From the NCBI GenBank assembly GCA_026419785.1, contig JAODTK010005623.1:62001-126000 (forward strand): DNA of 64,000 bases. Reading direction: 5' to 3'. The translations under genes and the position numbers were made by a program. Below are positions 1 through 15,000 of this stretch, piece by piece (position 1 is the first letter of the stretch; each line of letters opens with the position of its first letter). The DNA comes from Sclerodactyla briareus. Taxonomy: Eukaryota > Echinodermata > Holothuroidea > Dendrochirotida > Sclerodactylidae. The notes under the pieces were generated by a model. The model made no database searches and had not been told where the DNA came from. It was given only the letters and a program-made list of their open reading frames with translations.

Positions 1-1499
1 GTTTCTACTGTGATGCGGTTTGCTGGAATGTGTCGGTGGTTACATACTTCGCTACGAGTATTAAATTTACAGATGTGCAAAAAATCTATGGTTTCCACCT
101 TTTAGTAAATACATAAACAAATGTGGCCTCCGTTCTGGGGCCGAAATAAGGAATGCACGCAACGGGTGCGGTGATTTGGTGATTTTATGAGCCCTCTTAC
201 GATTTGTTGATGTTATGTTTGGTTGTAGACTAAGATCGCTTACAGTAAATGTCTCATTCCTATACACGCGCGACAATGTGTCGCCATGGAAATTAATGAA
301 CTCTAACTCCATGATCGATACCTTCTAGATTTTACATGAGAGAAAAACGGGCACAATGCTACATCATTAACAAAAACAACCACTGGTCACGAAAAAGGCG
401 AGACTGCTGTTCCGTTAACCCACGTCGTTCTTACCACAGGACAAGCTCTCCCAGCTGATTTACCACTACCGGGTTCCGCAGTTTGGTTGTGGGTAATCGT
501 ATGAGTACGATCTCTTGCTACTTCCATGTCCAAAGTCTCGTAACTGTGAAATGGAATGAGACTCTCGTTTAATACGATATTGTTAGCGTATCTTTCTCGT
601 GGCCTGTTTCTGGACCCATGATGATCTTTATCTCAATTTGAGTTTTTCCCCTTTAAGTCTTTACCAAAATATTCTACTTAGCGTAATGCGAATGAATGGT
701 ACCAAAACATGATGTTATCCAAGAATAATATCTTGGCATAAAAATCGGTATATAAGTAAAGTAGATAGCTAGAAGTAAAACTAGATAGCTATTCTTCTCG
801 AACGTCTCGGAATATTCCAGGAATCAAAACTGAACTGATCTAGAATATGGGCTCAGAAATTAGTGCTCTATTTTTTTTTGAGAGAGAGAGACACAAAGTA
901 TTCCGTATTGCTATTTCAATTTCCTAGAGTCTAAGCTACACTGAAAGATCTCTACATTACGAAGTGTTACAGAAATTTTAGGCAAAGCCAGCAATGTCCT
1001 GTACACTGCAATACGCTCTACTACTATAGAACTATAGAATTATCCGGCCAGCTACTTGCCTATACATACAAGTTAAAACGAGAGTGTACATCCATCAGGT
1101 TACTCTATAGTGTTCAACTTGTATTTACATTGGGATTAAGTTGACCAGATGGTGCTCTCTGATCAGGTTTCCACAACGTCATAAAGTGTAGCCATAGCAT
1201 ACGTATATTTTCTTCATATGGCCTCCGATGAATACAAATCAGCGATAATGTCGAACGAAACGGTTACGACGAACTCGTTCGTTGATCTATTGCTCATGAT
1301 GATGGGCGTGGCCAGTCTTTCTAACAACCGTCTGGAACCACGTGGTTTCGAACAGTTCTGTATTTTCGCGGGGTCCCCGTCCTTGCTTCGGAATTGACTA
1401 CGGAAGGTTTGTCCTCTGGGGTGTCAAAAGCCGGATTCGCGGTCTGTACATTTTCGTTCGTTCAGCCCGTCTTTTCCTCGAACGGTTGCCCAACATGTC

Positions 1500-1640
1500 A
1501 CGAAACTTTTTTCGGCTCGGCAGTACTGGTGTCCTTGACAACGTCACTGATGGCACCGTGGTGTTGAGTAGCCTCGACAAATGCTTCCTGGATATAAAGT
1601 GTGTCTCTGGGTCACTGCAGTCTCCGCTGTAGTAAAGAAG
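1500..1640 (-). CDS. Candidate FN3 exon, second half
   Basis: One minus-strand frame reads LYIQEAFVEATQHHGAISDV and then TSTAEP. This resembles the F-G strands of FN3, where Tyr-x-V-x-V-x-A is followed by a Gly turn and a Thr-x-E-P end. The boundaries are approximate, because no strong donor follows. It directly follows the 1.7-1.9 kb exon in transcript order. Confidence 0.45.
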
Positions 1641-4600
1641 CTCGCTGCCGAGTTGCAACTACCAGATCGCCTCCTCACGTAATATTACACAGGAACGCAG
1701 CAAATGGGCTAATTTTTGCTCAACAACAGTCGCACTAGAAAGTTGGTATAAGTCAGCTGGACGCATGAGTGCTAGAAATAGTATACAGACATTACAAGAC
1801 ATGATGCGAGGAATGGTTGTACCAGGGACCCAGAGCAGGTTAATATCTCGCGGAAGACAACTTCCATAACCCATTTGAAAAAAAACAATCAGTTCTTACT
1901 AAAACAATTTAACAAAAAATGAAGTAGTTTAAACCTCTATAGATAGAAGTGAAAAAACCAGCACGCCAGATTTACTTCGAGGAATTATGCTCAGCAGCGT
2001 TTGGTTGTGGCTTGAGATACACCTTATCATAGAAGAAGACCCAGAACACTTTCTAGCAAATCGTTCAAAGTAATCGTTCAAAGGTTCGCGAAATTTTTGT
2101 TGTGATTCCTGGTGCCTCAAAAATACAAACCATAATAGTCCAATTAGAGATTCTGACTGATACCTAGGTTCAAAAATGAATATATGATTGTGGCACTTTG
2201 AACTGGACCTTCGATGAAGCTAAGGCGAATTCGGGGAGGTTTATCTATGTTTTCAAAATTGTCAGAGAGCCGTGAATAATGAGGGAATAGCCCTCTCGCA
2301 GATGATGTCGTTCAAAGAGTGATTAAACGCTTTCAAAAAGAAAGGCTTACATTCCGTACTCTCTTCTTGGGTGTGGTGGGTTTCATGATCGTTCATGAGG
2401 ACTCTGAGTGAGCGTCTTTCGACCCTTTCCTACTAAACTAAACTAACTTTTGTTCCAACATTGAAATAAGTCAGTGTTAAACACAATTTTGTTGTGTTTT
2501 AAGGGGTTGAAGGGAATGCATTGACCTCTACATTCTGTTGTATATAACTGTTTCTAGATGGAACGTCGTCCAGACATAGCAACATTTATCCGTAGTGGAC
2601 AGGGTACTCACTCGAACAATCACAACACCTTTGTCGATATGACCAAGTCCTGAGAGCGACCCAATATGAAGAGGGGATTCATAGTTACTGCTGGGGAATG
2701 TACGTACTGGTCGTTGCCCACTGGGATACAAAATTGCCCATTGCCCATTCATCGCACGCCACGGCACCATTCCGGGTATATCCATGTGGAAGACAAGGAA
2801 GGAGCTGGAAGGAAGCAACGATAGTGGCTCGATCACCAATCTATTCTTATTGTTCAATGTGAGTGCAACCAACGGATGGCATAACGGATAAGTCATTCTA
2901 CGGCACACAAACAATGATAAAGTAATATTCGGATAATGATCAGATTTCTTAACAGACGAATGATTCACCATTTAATCTGTTTCTGCACAATATGACTTGA
3001 ATACATTTATCAGCCATCTGAGAATAAATCATTCGATTTGTTTTCTGCATGGTTCTGCTCTCACGATACCGCTTTGGTGTGCCGCATACCAGTTGTTATA
3101 TGAGGTGTTGACGTTTCAAATATTCGGATCGCGTCTGATATGTTTGCACAGCTAAACAAGTATAGCTCTTCTTCAAGACTCCCTGACTGTCACTCCAGTA
3201 GCGCTTACAGGTTTTCTTTCGGAAATGAAAACCCGAAGCCTGAGAAGTAACAATAATCCTCAGCGATTACGAAGTTTGTCTTATTAAAGGGAAGTTAACT
3301 TACGCTAACTTCTACACCGAACTACAAACGACTGGGGTTCCCGTTGTTCGCTGTTAGTACACTGCAGATAATATTGTTGTGTTCCCCACGGAAAATCGGT
3401 TCCCCCCTCGGGAAATTACAGCTCGTGAGGAGGCATCGTCATTACCCGCAGGACAGAGAAACTCGGTTTCACCCACGTCACGTCGTCAGTTGCCCGTTGC
3501 GTTAACTTTGAAGAAGTCAGGACAGTCCTCTACTTCGGGGAACAGTTGTCTGGGGTAGAAAACACACTTACAAATGAAGCATAGGCCAAAATAGTCATTG
3601 AAATCTGCTTGTCTTCATTATGAGTAACGGATTACGCGGAAGTGTCAATTCACCATTTTGAGAAACACCACATCTTGACTGTCCATGGCTCACGTGTCAT
3701 GTACCTTCCAATGATAGTAATCGGTTTCATACGTTGTCTTTTGGTTGAGACTGTATTCTAATATCCCAACAAGACACACCCATCATACCCGATCTGCTAA
3801 TGAGCGTTGATGATCTAAGCACTGGTATTGACAAGATACAGAGATAACAAGATTTAGGGTGCCTTCACGATTAATTGTTTTAGCTAAAGCAGCAACCAGA
3901 AACAGTCTTCGATCCATGACTCAGCTAGACTATGCTGTGAGTTCACTTGGGGTTTCATCCCATTATTTTATCCGAATTCATTCTCAATAACCTACACTAC
4001 CGATGAGATATTTCCACTCCTTTGAATGGACACTGGAACATACAACCGGCGGAATTGTTGGCGTCATCGAAGAGGTATACCTGACGACGGTTGTCTCCAT
4101 GATATATAGGGGGATTTTTATGTCTGAGGGTGGGGTTTTTGACGACTCTCAGCCCGCCCCGAGTTGTCCCGGGCTACGGATGTCAAAGTAGACTTCGGCA
4201 TCGTTGTCCCAATTTTCGAGTTTTGCGTACTGGATTCGGTGGGGGGGACATACCTCGATGGCTGTTTTTCACTTGTCTGCGAGAACACAAACTATCATGT
4301 AAGTAATGCAAGTTGTCTGAAGATATATATTGTATATGGCTATAGAGAGTGTTATCGTGTTACTATGCATCCGACACCTTCCATATCCTAACGCTACATC
4401 ATCCTGGAAGAAGCATAACAATCCATCTCTCAATCGTGGCCATATATTGGGCTATCTTTTTAGGGTCCAAACTAAAGTAAGGTAAAGGGAAGAACATCTA
4501 CAAATTGATGATGCTGGACTTCTATCAAAGGGTTCTATGTGAATTTACCTCAGAAAATTTCAAATTGACTTACTTCAGGACCCTTCAGTGGCATAATCCT

Positions 4601-7600
4601 GGCGTTACCATATATTCTTTGCAACCACCTTTACACCTTCCATGTGACCAGACAATCTTCATAAACTGCACGAATCTTGCAAATTAGTTGAAAATCAACG
4701 ACTTTCATCACCTCGATTCTACTGTGAATAATTGAAACTGAAGGTAGTTGATATCTACACGCTCCGTACAAATCAACAAACTCTAACAAAAATTGCATAA
4801 CTTAAAAAAAACGACATCTTAGATATCTTAAGCCTGAGGCAATGAGTTCGTATACAATTCCTATTTGTAATTTTGCCTTCATAGAACACAATGCATCTAC
4901 TGATGCATGATATATCTTTAATCACCTTTGGGTGCTAATTTGCAAAAATATGAAAACTGAACTAGGTATGGTCGCAGGGCTGAAGATTGGAGCAGCATCA
5001 TGAAACTTGCCATGCATCCATCTCACTCTCCAATATTTCTTCATGGGGCGTTTCATAGCGACTGATCACTTTTTCTGTGGTGGCTCGTTGGCAAGGCACT
5101 CCGGGTCCCTCTCCCACCGCGGTGCTTAAGTTGGGACCTGTGAGGACCTTGATTTCAACCAGCGCTGTATAAGCTGCTGCCACATCCTCCGGACTGTCGG
5201 GGTGCGTACCAGTGTTCCTATGCCAGGGTAATATCGTATGCAATCACAGATTGGTTCCCCGGTACCGTTTGCCACACCCCCGAGATACCCGACCTAGAGA
5301 CGAATTAATGGGCAGTGTCACCGGTCAACCAGCGCTACCCGAGCGTTCAGTGTCACCCGTACAAAAAGTGGGAAGCCCAGCTCGATCTCAGTGAACTGAA
5401 TCCGCTCTCGTCCACTTACCAGAGACACTGTTTGGGGTTCTCAAACCAATTCAAACCACATTGTCTACCGGTTATTTGGAACACACTGATCGCTGGCCCG
5501 AATGACGGTCGTGTGTTGGACGCAGTCCAGGGTCTGACTGTTACCACAGTTAGGGGCTCAACGGCTATGTCTCCACTGCGTTGATACATCTCCTTTGTGA
5601 TCTCTTTTGAGATTTGGCCCTTATTTACAGTTGCAAAACGTTGGAAACACAGATGGTACTTGATGGTACTTCAACCACCAATGATCAATTGATACAGACG
5701 GCCGCTAATCAGCTACCTCGCAGCCTATTTCCGCTGTACTTAGGCCACTCCCATGTCCCATCTTCTTGAACAGGTAATCGGTCTGTAAGCCTACTAGCGC
5801 ATATTCATTGCACAGTAAAATCGACAGACTGTTCTGTAGCCGGGGTAGAAGATCCCGCACATGGCTGTGAGCGACTCGGCCGAATTCAGATAAATCTTCT
5901 AGAATCATTGGACAACTCGAAACTGTTGGAGAGAAATGGAATTCCACAATGAGAGGGAGTTTGTTTGCGTGTTGCACCTTTGCAATGTCGTGACCTGGAC
6001 TGGAACAAATTGAACAGATAAATGATTAAAGTTGAGTTTACGACTATGCCAATGATTTTTCTGTCTTTGGCTGAGGTGCGAGACAAGTGACACATATACA
6101 GCGTCATCAGTGTGCAGCTTTCAATCTCTTGGAATTGTGACGTAGTCGACGACCTACCCCGCCCGAACTGCGAACGTACGCCTGATGTACACCTCGTTTG
6201 CATACTTGCATATAGAACCGAACGTATATCATTGCCTTACTGTCTCGAACAGAGCCATTACCCTTCTCTCCCCAATCCGCCCATTCCCTAAAGATGAGAA
6301 CAAAATCAGTTCAAGTTCTTCTTGAAAGTAGCTGTCAAAATCCAACAAACAGATCACACACCGGTATCAATGTACATCATCAGTAGTGTTTTGATAGTAC
6401 ACGCCAAGTATATAAGAGTTTACCGTTTTGAACAGAATGTGTGTGTGGGGGGGGGGGGGGTTCCTTGTACCGAACTACTTGATATCTGGCCAGCGTGCAC
6501 AAGTCAGTTCAAGTTCTTCGTGAAAGTAACTGTAAAAATCAGCAACAGTTTAACAGGTACAATGTCGTATCATTTCAGTAATGGTGTTTTTGATATAAAC
6601 GCAAAGTATATAGAATTTTCGTGAACAGAATGTGGGTGGTGTGTGGGGGGGGGGGAGATTCTTTGTACGGACTACTTGAGATCCTCCCCCCATGGCGGCA
6701 TGCACAAGACAGTTCAAGTTCTCGTGAAATGAACTAGCAAAATCAACAAAACAGATCACAGGTCTCAATGTCATATCTATCAGTAGTGGTTTTGATATAC
6801 ACGCCAAGTATATTAGAGTGAACAAATGTATGTGTGTGGGGGGGGGGGGATCTTTTTTTCCTTGCACGAACACTGATATCCTGCGGCATGGCACGAATTG
6901 GATTGAATATTCCAGTGACTATGCCTCCAGTTGACACTGTGTAGTAAACATTTGTTTATACAAATCCATACCAAAATAGTGGTCAGTTTATGGGAGTTGG
7001 GGGGTCATATCCACGGCTAGAGACTATTAATTTTAGTTTATAGTTGAATGGTTACAGAGCGGTGCAAGCGTCGTTAACTTTGTCATAGAGATTCTTTATT
7101 GTGAAAAGTGTATTGATATTAAATAAAATTCAGGATGTTCCTCGTGTGTACCCACACATAGATTAATGGTATTAATGTTCGATTATAAACAAAAATATTA
7201 ACAAAATGGTCAACGGCAGAACCTGAAGTTATAACATTACGCCCCGACGAAACGCTTTTTCTAGTAATAGTTTGTATACTAGGTGTTAACTCACTTTTGC
7301 ACAACGGGGCATTCCCTGCCAGTAAGGCCTCCTGTGTCAATGTCTCTCTCACACGAGGCCTTACTTGGTCCTTCCAGTTGGTATATCCGTCTAAGCACCC
7401 TACTGCCATTCCGATCCGGTGAATGCTCGGGCAATGACGACGAATAAACCCGAAGGTTCGGAGAGGGTATCAGCTGCGGAAAGTTGCGGGCTTGGGGGCT
7501 CTGGGAGGAGGAGGAAAATAATCAATACATTGGAAAAGTTTAGTCAGTGTCAATATAGTCATCGTCATATTCTATATTTATTTTTATAAACGCTACGGTG

Positions 7601-10600
7601 GTACTCGGACTGCTTCGCTAGTTTGAGCCGGGGGGACATGGAAAAGTACTTCTAGTCTCTTGAGCAAAGAACAATACGTCAAAAGAATGAGAAATTCCAC
7701 TTCTCTTCAGTTGGGAGAAGCCAGCCAGCCACCGTATACAGATGATAATATACACATTGGGAAATGACATGGGTAAGACCCATTAGAGGTTATATCATTC
7801 ATTCAGCGCGATGCAACAGCGACCCACGTGACTTTAAGTTTTAGGTATATCTACAAACAGTGCCTGGACACTGATAGGAGGAGAAACGGAGGAAAATATT
7901 ACCAAAAACACAGCATTCCCTCATAAGGAGAGAGCCTTGCGGCATTATTTGCTTGATAAAACACACTTTCAAATGACAGACCAAAGCTGGATCGGAATCC
8001 ATGAACTGAAATACACACATTAAAGACTAGGTTGTCTCATCCTAATAAGAAGCCTCAATACTCAGTAGTAAACGCAATGAGCACGGGGAACGTGGTGGGA
8101 TAGGTTGTATTTAAATTATAGTGTTGTATTGATTGTGTACAGTACAGTTAAATCCGAAACGATAGTAAAATGTTCAGAAAGACTATCTAATGACATGAGA
8201 GCAGCACTATGATTAATCTGCTATAGTCATGTTGGATCTTACACGCAGATATTATGATGCTACGTCACACTCTTCGCTTTTTATTGTTTTCGGGAAGTCT
8301 CCCACATATTAAGCTCACTGGTGGCTTTTAAGGAGGAATTCTTTCATTTCGTGTTTGTTTGTGATAATAAATAAGAATTAATGAAAAGAAAAAATATACC
8401 CAAATCGAACAGGTTTTCCAGTGAAGGGGTAATGAAAGGGTATGATAGTAAAAACCCTGATTTCGCATGCTTTTAAACGGAATTGGTATTGCACTACTGT
8501 TCCATTGCTCACTTCTTACAGTAATGAAAAATGACAGGTCGCCACGTTTTCAGCAGAATCTGGTTGGCTCGAGCATGACGTGAAATATTCTCCGATTGGG
8601 TAGCGGAGAATCTCTGTCGCATTCAATGACTATGTCATCTCCAGGAGTTGTTGCGCTTCAACTTCCCATCGGACTATGGCCTGAGTTGCCCCGCGGTTGG
8701 TGTAAACTGAGAAATCCTGTGGACACTTAATGAAGATCGGAGATTCGATATCTGAAAGTTCGTCAAAAGTTGACATGATGTCGAAAAAAACGGTCAAAAG
8801 TGTGGCATATAAATATTGAAGACGGATATCATGCAAGTAGGTTTCAGTGATGATTCAGTTGATTCGGGAGCTGTGATAATGTTGGGGGAACATTGCGTGA
8901 ATTCCCGTTCAAGTCGAATCAAATTTTTCCCAGGTCAACAGTGCTAAAGAGTACCATCGACCTATAGAGCTACCGATCAAAATTGTAATATTGAACTGTA
9001 TTTGGCGTGTTTTACGTAGGCTTACTATGAAGGCACATGTGTCAATTGGTAGCATTATCTAGTCAATCATTATTTATCACCGACGTTCAATAACAACAAT
9101 TGCTGTGGTGAACAAGACTTCTAGGAGGGTACTTAATCGAAAGGAAAACGAACGGAAAACGGATTTTGTCATTTTCAAATGGTTCGATAATGAATACGCA
9201 TTCAGCCACACGTATGCTGTAGGTCAGTGGTAGGAAATTTCTCAAAGGAATTAATGTCGGCCCATTTCCTTCCACAATTAGATAGAGGCAGGTAGAAATC
9301 TGAATAGCCTTTTGACTATCAAATCAAGTCGCCGCATCAATAACGATTGACCAAATCAGAGTAGGTATATTTTGCATTTTACCTGTACATGCGAGTTCGA
9401 TGTGTACGTGACACTGGCCATCTCCCCTGCCAGCGAATCAGGTCTACGGTCGATGGGTTCGATTTATACCCCGCCCTTCTCCACAACCCAAGAACAAATG
9501 TCGTCAAACGATGGATTGAACAGTACAATTGGTAGGTTGCTCACTGACGTCTCCGGAAGCCACCAGGCACTTGGGGCATGTTTTTCTGTTGGAATAGTTC
9601 CATACTTTTTTATATATTTTTTTCCCCACGAAACTGCGCCGTCCAACATCCGTGGTATCTCCACCGAACTGTATGCTAAGATGGTTATTGTCACTGGCTT
9701 TGGACATCAGTTTACCGACTTGAGCGTTAACCATCATGAAGCAAAACGATGACAAATACGAACTCTAGGGGGGGGGTACAATAAGAGGAGGCTACTCCAA
9801 CTACAACCCCCAGGTCACCAAGAAGCCAGGAACTCTTTGCTTCTGAGGTAAATTGGTTCAATTTATTTTTATTCAATAACACGGAAGCAGCCGGCTATTC
9901 TCCATGACCTATCCTGTATCCTGATAACCATTTCTCATTCCTGTTCCTATACTGGATAATCATTTGAACCAAAGAAACATATTTCAAACAATATATAAGA
10001 GGTCTATGTAAGGTGCAGGCGAGAATATTGAATAACCTTGTTCAGTCAAAAACAGCAGTGAAACCAAATTAGTAAGCAACACGAATCACACGGTGAACCG
10101 AACTAACCTTAGCAACTGATGTCCTGACCGATCCCCCAGTTCCATTAGCTGTGGACAAGTTCTGGCTGAGCTTCCAGTTCCCAAGATCCATACGGCAAGA
10201 GAAGGTACACGTTGAACCAAAGGGTTCTGAGGATGCTGGCAGCCGGTCTTGATAACCGGGGGAGAGGCCGGAATGGAAGGACACTGTACCGCTGCGAATA
10301 CGATAAATTAATTTAACCTGAAGGGGGTTCTGTGGAATTATTACTGGGGAAGGTTCTACATATTTTTTCTGTGTATAGATGGAAAATATACAACAGGTCT
10401 GATGAGCACAACGAGTATCGTACTATCGTGTAGGCGAGATATACTACGTGCCTGCGTACGTGAATTAGACGAATATTGATACAATAGTTAGACAAACGAT
10501 CGACCCTATACAAGCCCGACAAGGTTGCAGACACCGCACCACCCCCCCCCCCCCCACCCCCAGGTGGCGTTACGGCATTGTGACGAAGAAGTTGTTGTAC

Positions 10601-12056
10601 ATGAAAAACGAGTACCCTTCATTGCGAGCGTGCAGTAGAAAAGTAAATTGTGAAGGGTACAACGTGTTCTGAGCCCATACCCTCTGGCGTACAGCTCGAC
10701 GCCATCACCAATTTGCCCTCTGAAGTGTTGAATAAGGCCCATATCAGGCGAATTATTAGAATCATTTTGCGAAAACATTCAACCCTAATTCAATCACACG
10801 TGAAGCACCTACGTGAACATTGGGTGGTTGGTCAATATTCACGATGGCTGTGAGCCGCCAGAATGCAAGAGGTGGTATCTGAGCCGTCGAAGTTGTAGCC
10901 AAGGTGCACTTGGAACGAGCAGTAGCACCAAGGATCTGACTGGGACAAACGACGCCCCACTGGCTGGCGCTTGAATGGAGCTGCATCGATGTACTATGGA
11001 TGGAAACATCCAAAAAGAAAAATATCTCATGCACCTTTCCCGAGTTACCCATTGAAACTCAACAAAATTTGAAAACATAATATGAATAGGGATGTAGCCT
11101 ATTACGCGTCTGTACCAGTGCCCTCTTTCTTGTACTCACTAGTGAATGTCGGCCTTAAAACTCTCGGCACCCTCTTCCAACCTGAAGAATAAGGATATGT
11201 TATGATCGCGCACTGGCAATTAGTATTCAAGTACCACAGAAAGAGAGAACAAGAGAGAGAGATTCGATACCATAACGAGAGATAGGGGGAGAGAGTGATC
11301 ATAGAGAAAGAAGAGGAAGATCCCGACGCAAAAAGTTACTAGTACTGTGAGTAGGAATATCGCATCTGGCGTGGTTGCCCGCTTCGTCAGCGGCACTGAA
11401 GGTGGCAACATGATAACCTTCGCTGAAAGGGAACCGCGGTCATTGGCCAGGACACTCGTCAAGGGAAGAGAAAGAAATATAGTTGGTCCAATTCCGTTAA
11501 TGCATGGTGTCAAGGTCGCGATGATTGTTTTATCTAGAAATCTGTACCGCATCCTCACAAAAAATGCTAATTATATGATCATACAAATGAAGTTAACGTC
11601 AATGCCAAAAGGGTGACAATGGTACATGTCCAATGACAGTGGTACATGTCCAAGACAGGAGCGTAGTTGTCCGACGAGGGGGGAAGAGTTCCGTCAGGTA
11701 GGCTAGAATGTCATGCACTGAGACGTGGACCTCATACTACCCTCTACGAACAGCAACAATTTTGGCAGCTAATTAATTTCATTTTCACGCTCTCCTTATT
11801 TTCCAACTCTGAGAAAGTTCGGTTCGTCGGACAGATTCTTAAGTTTGCTCTCAGACTGGAGATACGTTCTTTACCGACGGGGAAGGTTTGGCACCCCGTA
11901 CAAAAATCAAAACAGGACCAGTTGGCTGTCCACAAATACTCACGAATAGCATACTTATTCCTGATATCAGCATTACCAGAACCAGCATTATCGGTAATCT
12001 CTGGCGTTCCGTAGTTAACCAATGCTTCAGTTGATCCACTGCGTTTGCGTAAACCT

Positions 12057-12091
<35 letters not shown>

Positions 12092-15000
12092 TGTACCGTG
12101 GACAGGGCTCGGTAAGGAGGTGCCTGCCACATCTTGAGAATTAGGAAAATTAGGGAAAGCTGACCATTGAATTAAACGTTTTCTCCCTAAATACAAATGG
12201 CCTCTCCACATTTCACTAAACTTAGGGCATGTACTTTCATTGAAAAAAGTAAACCTCTGATCTAATTGCCAAAGCATCGTGATCGTATTCTCATGAAAAT
12301 CAACTTGACCAGACACGGCAATAAAAAAAACAGAACAACCGATGAGGAACCTTGAGCCCAGAGGATAGAACTAACTGTGAGGGTGATAAGTTAGAACACT
12401 CACAGGACTTACCAACGCAAGCAACATTCTGTGGGTTGTCCCACGCCTCTTTATCGCCAGAAGCTTCGAAACTGGTCTATGCTAGATGGAAGCCATCGTT
12501 GCATGGAACTGACATACTGGAGCCATATGGAAGACTTGATCGAGTTGAACAGGAACTTCGGTGTGACCTCCCCGTAGTCAAGAGAGGAAGTTCCCGGGAC
12601 AGTTAACGTCTAAAAGTAAACATCATATAGACAGAAATTAAAACGGGCTCTCACACAGCCTCAATTCGACGTATATATTATTTCCTGGTCGAAGCATGAT
12701 GCTAGAGGCGTTCTCTCCCTTCCTCGTGCAATCCCGGATGACTCAGCTGTCGCAGGCGACTGTGCAATAGACTGAATTAGACTCTACAGAGGCTACAGGG
12801 CAAAATAATCATAAAAACTGTCTAGTATAATTCCATCTTTAATTATCCTAGATTACCCCATAAAATGTAAAGCATGAACGAGTTTTACTTCAATGTAGCA
12901 ATAATTCATACTTTTCCCCTTTTCCCCTGAGAGAGTCGGTGAATTCAGCTGAGGAGTTACAACTCGTTTTATATTAACCCTTGATTCGAGTATATCGGCC
13001 TAACAATATGAGACTGGAGTCCTGCAAAGGGCAAACATCATTTTACTCCCCCCCCCCCCCCCCAGGCGACCCTAAATATATGTGGTGGTTCTGTGTTTTC
13101 CGTGTGTTGTATAGCCATGTTTAGACTGCAAAGTACCTCCAACTGGTTCAGGAATGTTTCCCTTTGACCCCAAAAACCAAGGTGCGCGGGGAGTTCTCAG
13201 TTGACATTTGTGGAGAGTACCAAAACCTGTTCGATGTTTTTTTTTCTTTTTAAACAAAGGTGTCAACGCAAGCCAAGTGAATGGTGGTTTAATAGTACCT
13301 TCACACAGTAAGTCCGCTGAGACCAGATCCATCGACCATTACATGTCCGTTCTGGTTGAAGTTATTCCAGTTGCAGCCTTGTCCCGGTCTTACCAATGGG
13401 AATGACAAGTATATGGTAGTCACCTGCTTTCCGAACAGCCAGATACGACCATTCTGAATAGCCGGAACGTCGATGTGTTGGCTGAATGAAATGGAAAAAA
13501 AAATACAACACTTTATAGAATAGCATTAAATATCGAAATGTCGGAGACTACGTATTTGGACGTTTTTATTACATTGAGGTTATCGAATTCTTAGGGTCAA
13601 ATTTCGGCTGATGATAGTGAAAATTAGTCACGGTACTCTATTGCACAATATTCTCCTGAGAGTCACGGGGGATACATGATTGGAAAAGTAAACGCAAACA
13701 CGTACTATACAATTCCGGAACAACGATTCAAAGTAAGAACTTAATGAAAATTTTACAAAAGTGTTTATGGAAGGGTATGGAAGAATCTCAGATAATTTAT
13801 CGTCTTCCTGTTATCAAGGCCAAATTGGCAGCATTCACTGTGTAAAGTTAGGGGGTAATTGACTCTCGCAAATCGGGGCAAATGCCAGAAACCTGATTCA
13901 ACCCAATCTTACAAAGGGGAACGATAGCTACAGAATTCTTGACGTCCATCGTCATCGGACGGTGAGAAGCATAACACAAAAATCTGACCATAACTTGTAT
14001 TATATCATACGGGTAAAAGACTACACGTGTTAAGAGATAATTTTCACCGTTGGTAGCCTTGTGCAAAAAGCCGAGGGGGTGTGGGGTTGGATTCTGATAT
14101 GTCCTAATTTTTGTCTGTGTCATTGGAAACTCTGTGGCATTCTTGATTATACGGCGTATATTACGCACACTGCAAAAATGTTTTATCCCGACAGCTTTCC
14201 TCACCAGCGTTCTACATTCGGTAGCCTATATTACTATTCAATAGCCTGAAATGAGCAGAAACATGCTTAGTCATATGAACGAGGAGAATCGTAATGAGGT
14301 ATTCTTACGGATACAATTTAATGGTTGTGAATCCCATCGACCGACAGTTGATGTATTGCTGACAGCGGTGCAATCCATGAGAATTTCGTCCACAGGTTGG
14401 GCAGATGATAGCCGTTCGCACAGCTTAAGCTGCATGTTGAACCGAGCACCGGAGAGTATGAACACGAGCCTGCCCGCTATCAGATCCATATGTCCGTTCC
14501 GAGGGATGCTTAGTGAGGGACACTGGTAAAACTTAAATGGGAAAATAGCGATGTTTGGTCAAGAGTAGTGACGATAACTGAGAAGTTATTGATCTAAAAT
14601 TGTATTATATACAAGATAGTTATAATGAGTATGTTTTCAGGGCCTGCTGAAATGAATTTTCCGAGTATGTTTTGGACAGTGGGCGTCCCAGGGGGGGGTC
14701 AGAACCCCCCATGACCCAAGTGAGTAATACATTAACAACACAAAACCTATTTTTTGCAGTGCAGTAGACGGTTTTGTAGCTGTTATTTAGCAACGATCGC
14801 AGCAGCATGAGTCTAGGGGCCCATAAAATTGTACTTGTTTCTGATGAAGACACAAGTACTCGATCCCACGAGTAACCTACTACCACGCATAGAAGTAATA
14901 AAGACAGGGAATACACACTGTGGTGTTCATGACATTGTACTGAAAAAGTATTTTTCTTTGATCATACCCCTTATGAATATGATGGGAGGGAGGTGAGGGG

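Noticed and set aside
67-312. FN3-like peptide at the left edge (minus strand, ETFTVSDLSLQPN)
   Set aside because: Some FN3 character and a nearby GTAAGC/GTAAGA donor, but too little sequence to support a domain.
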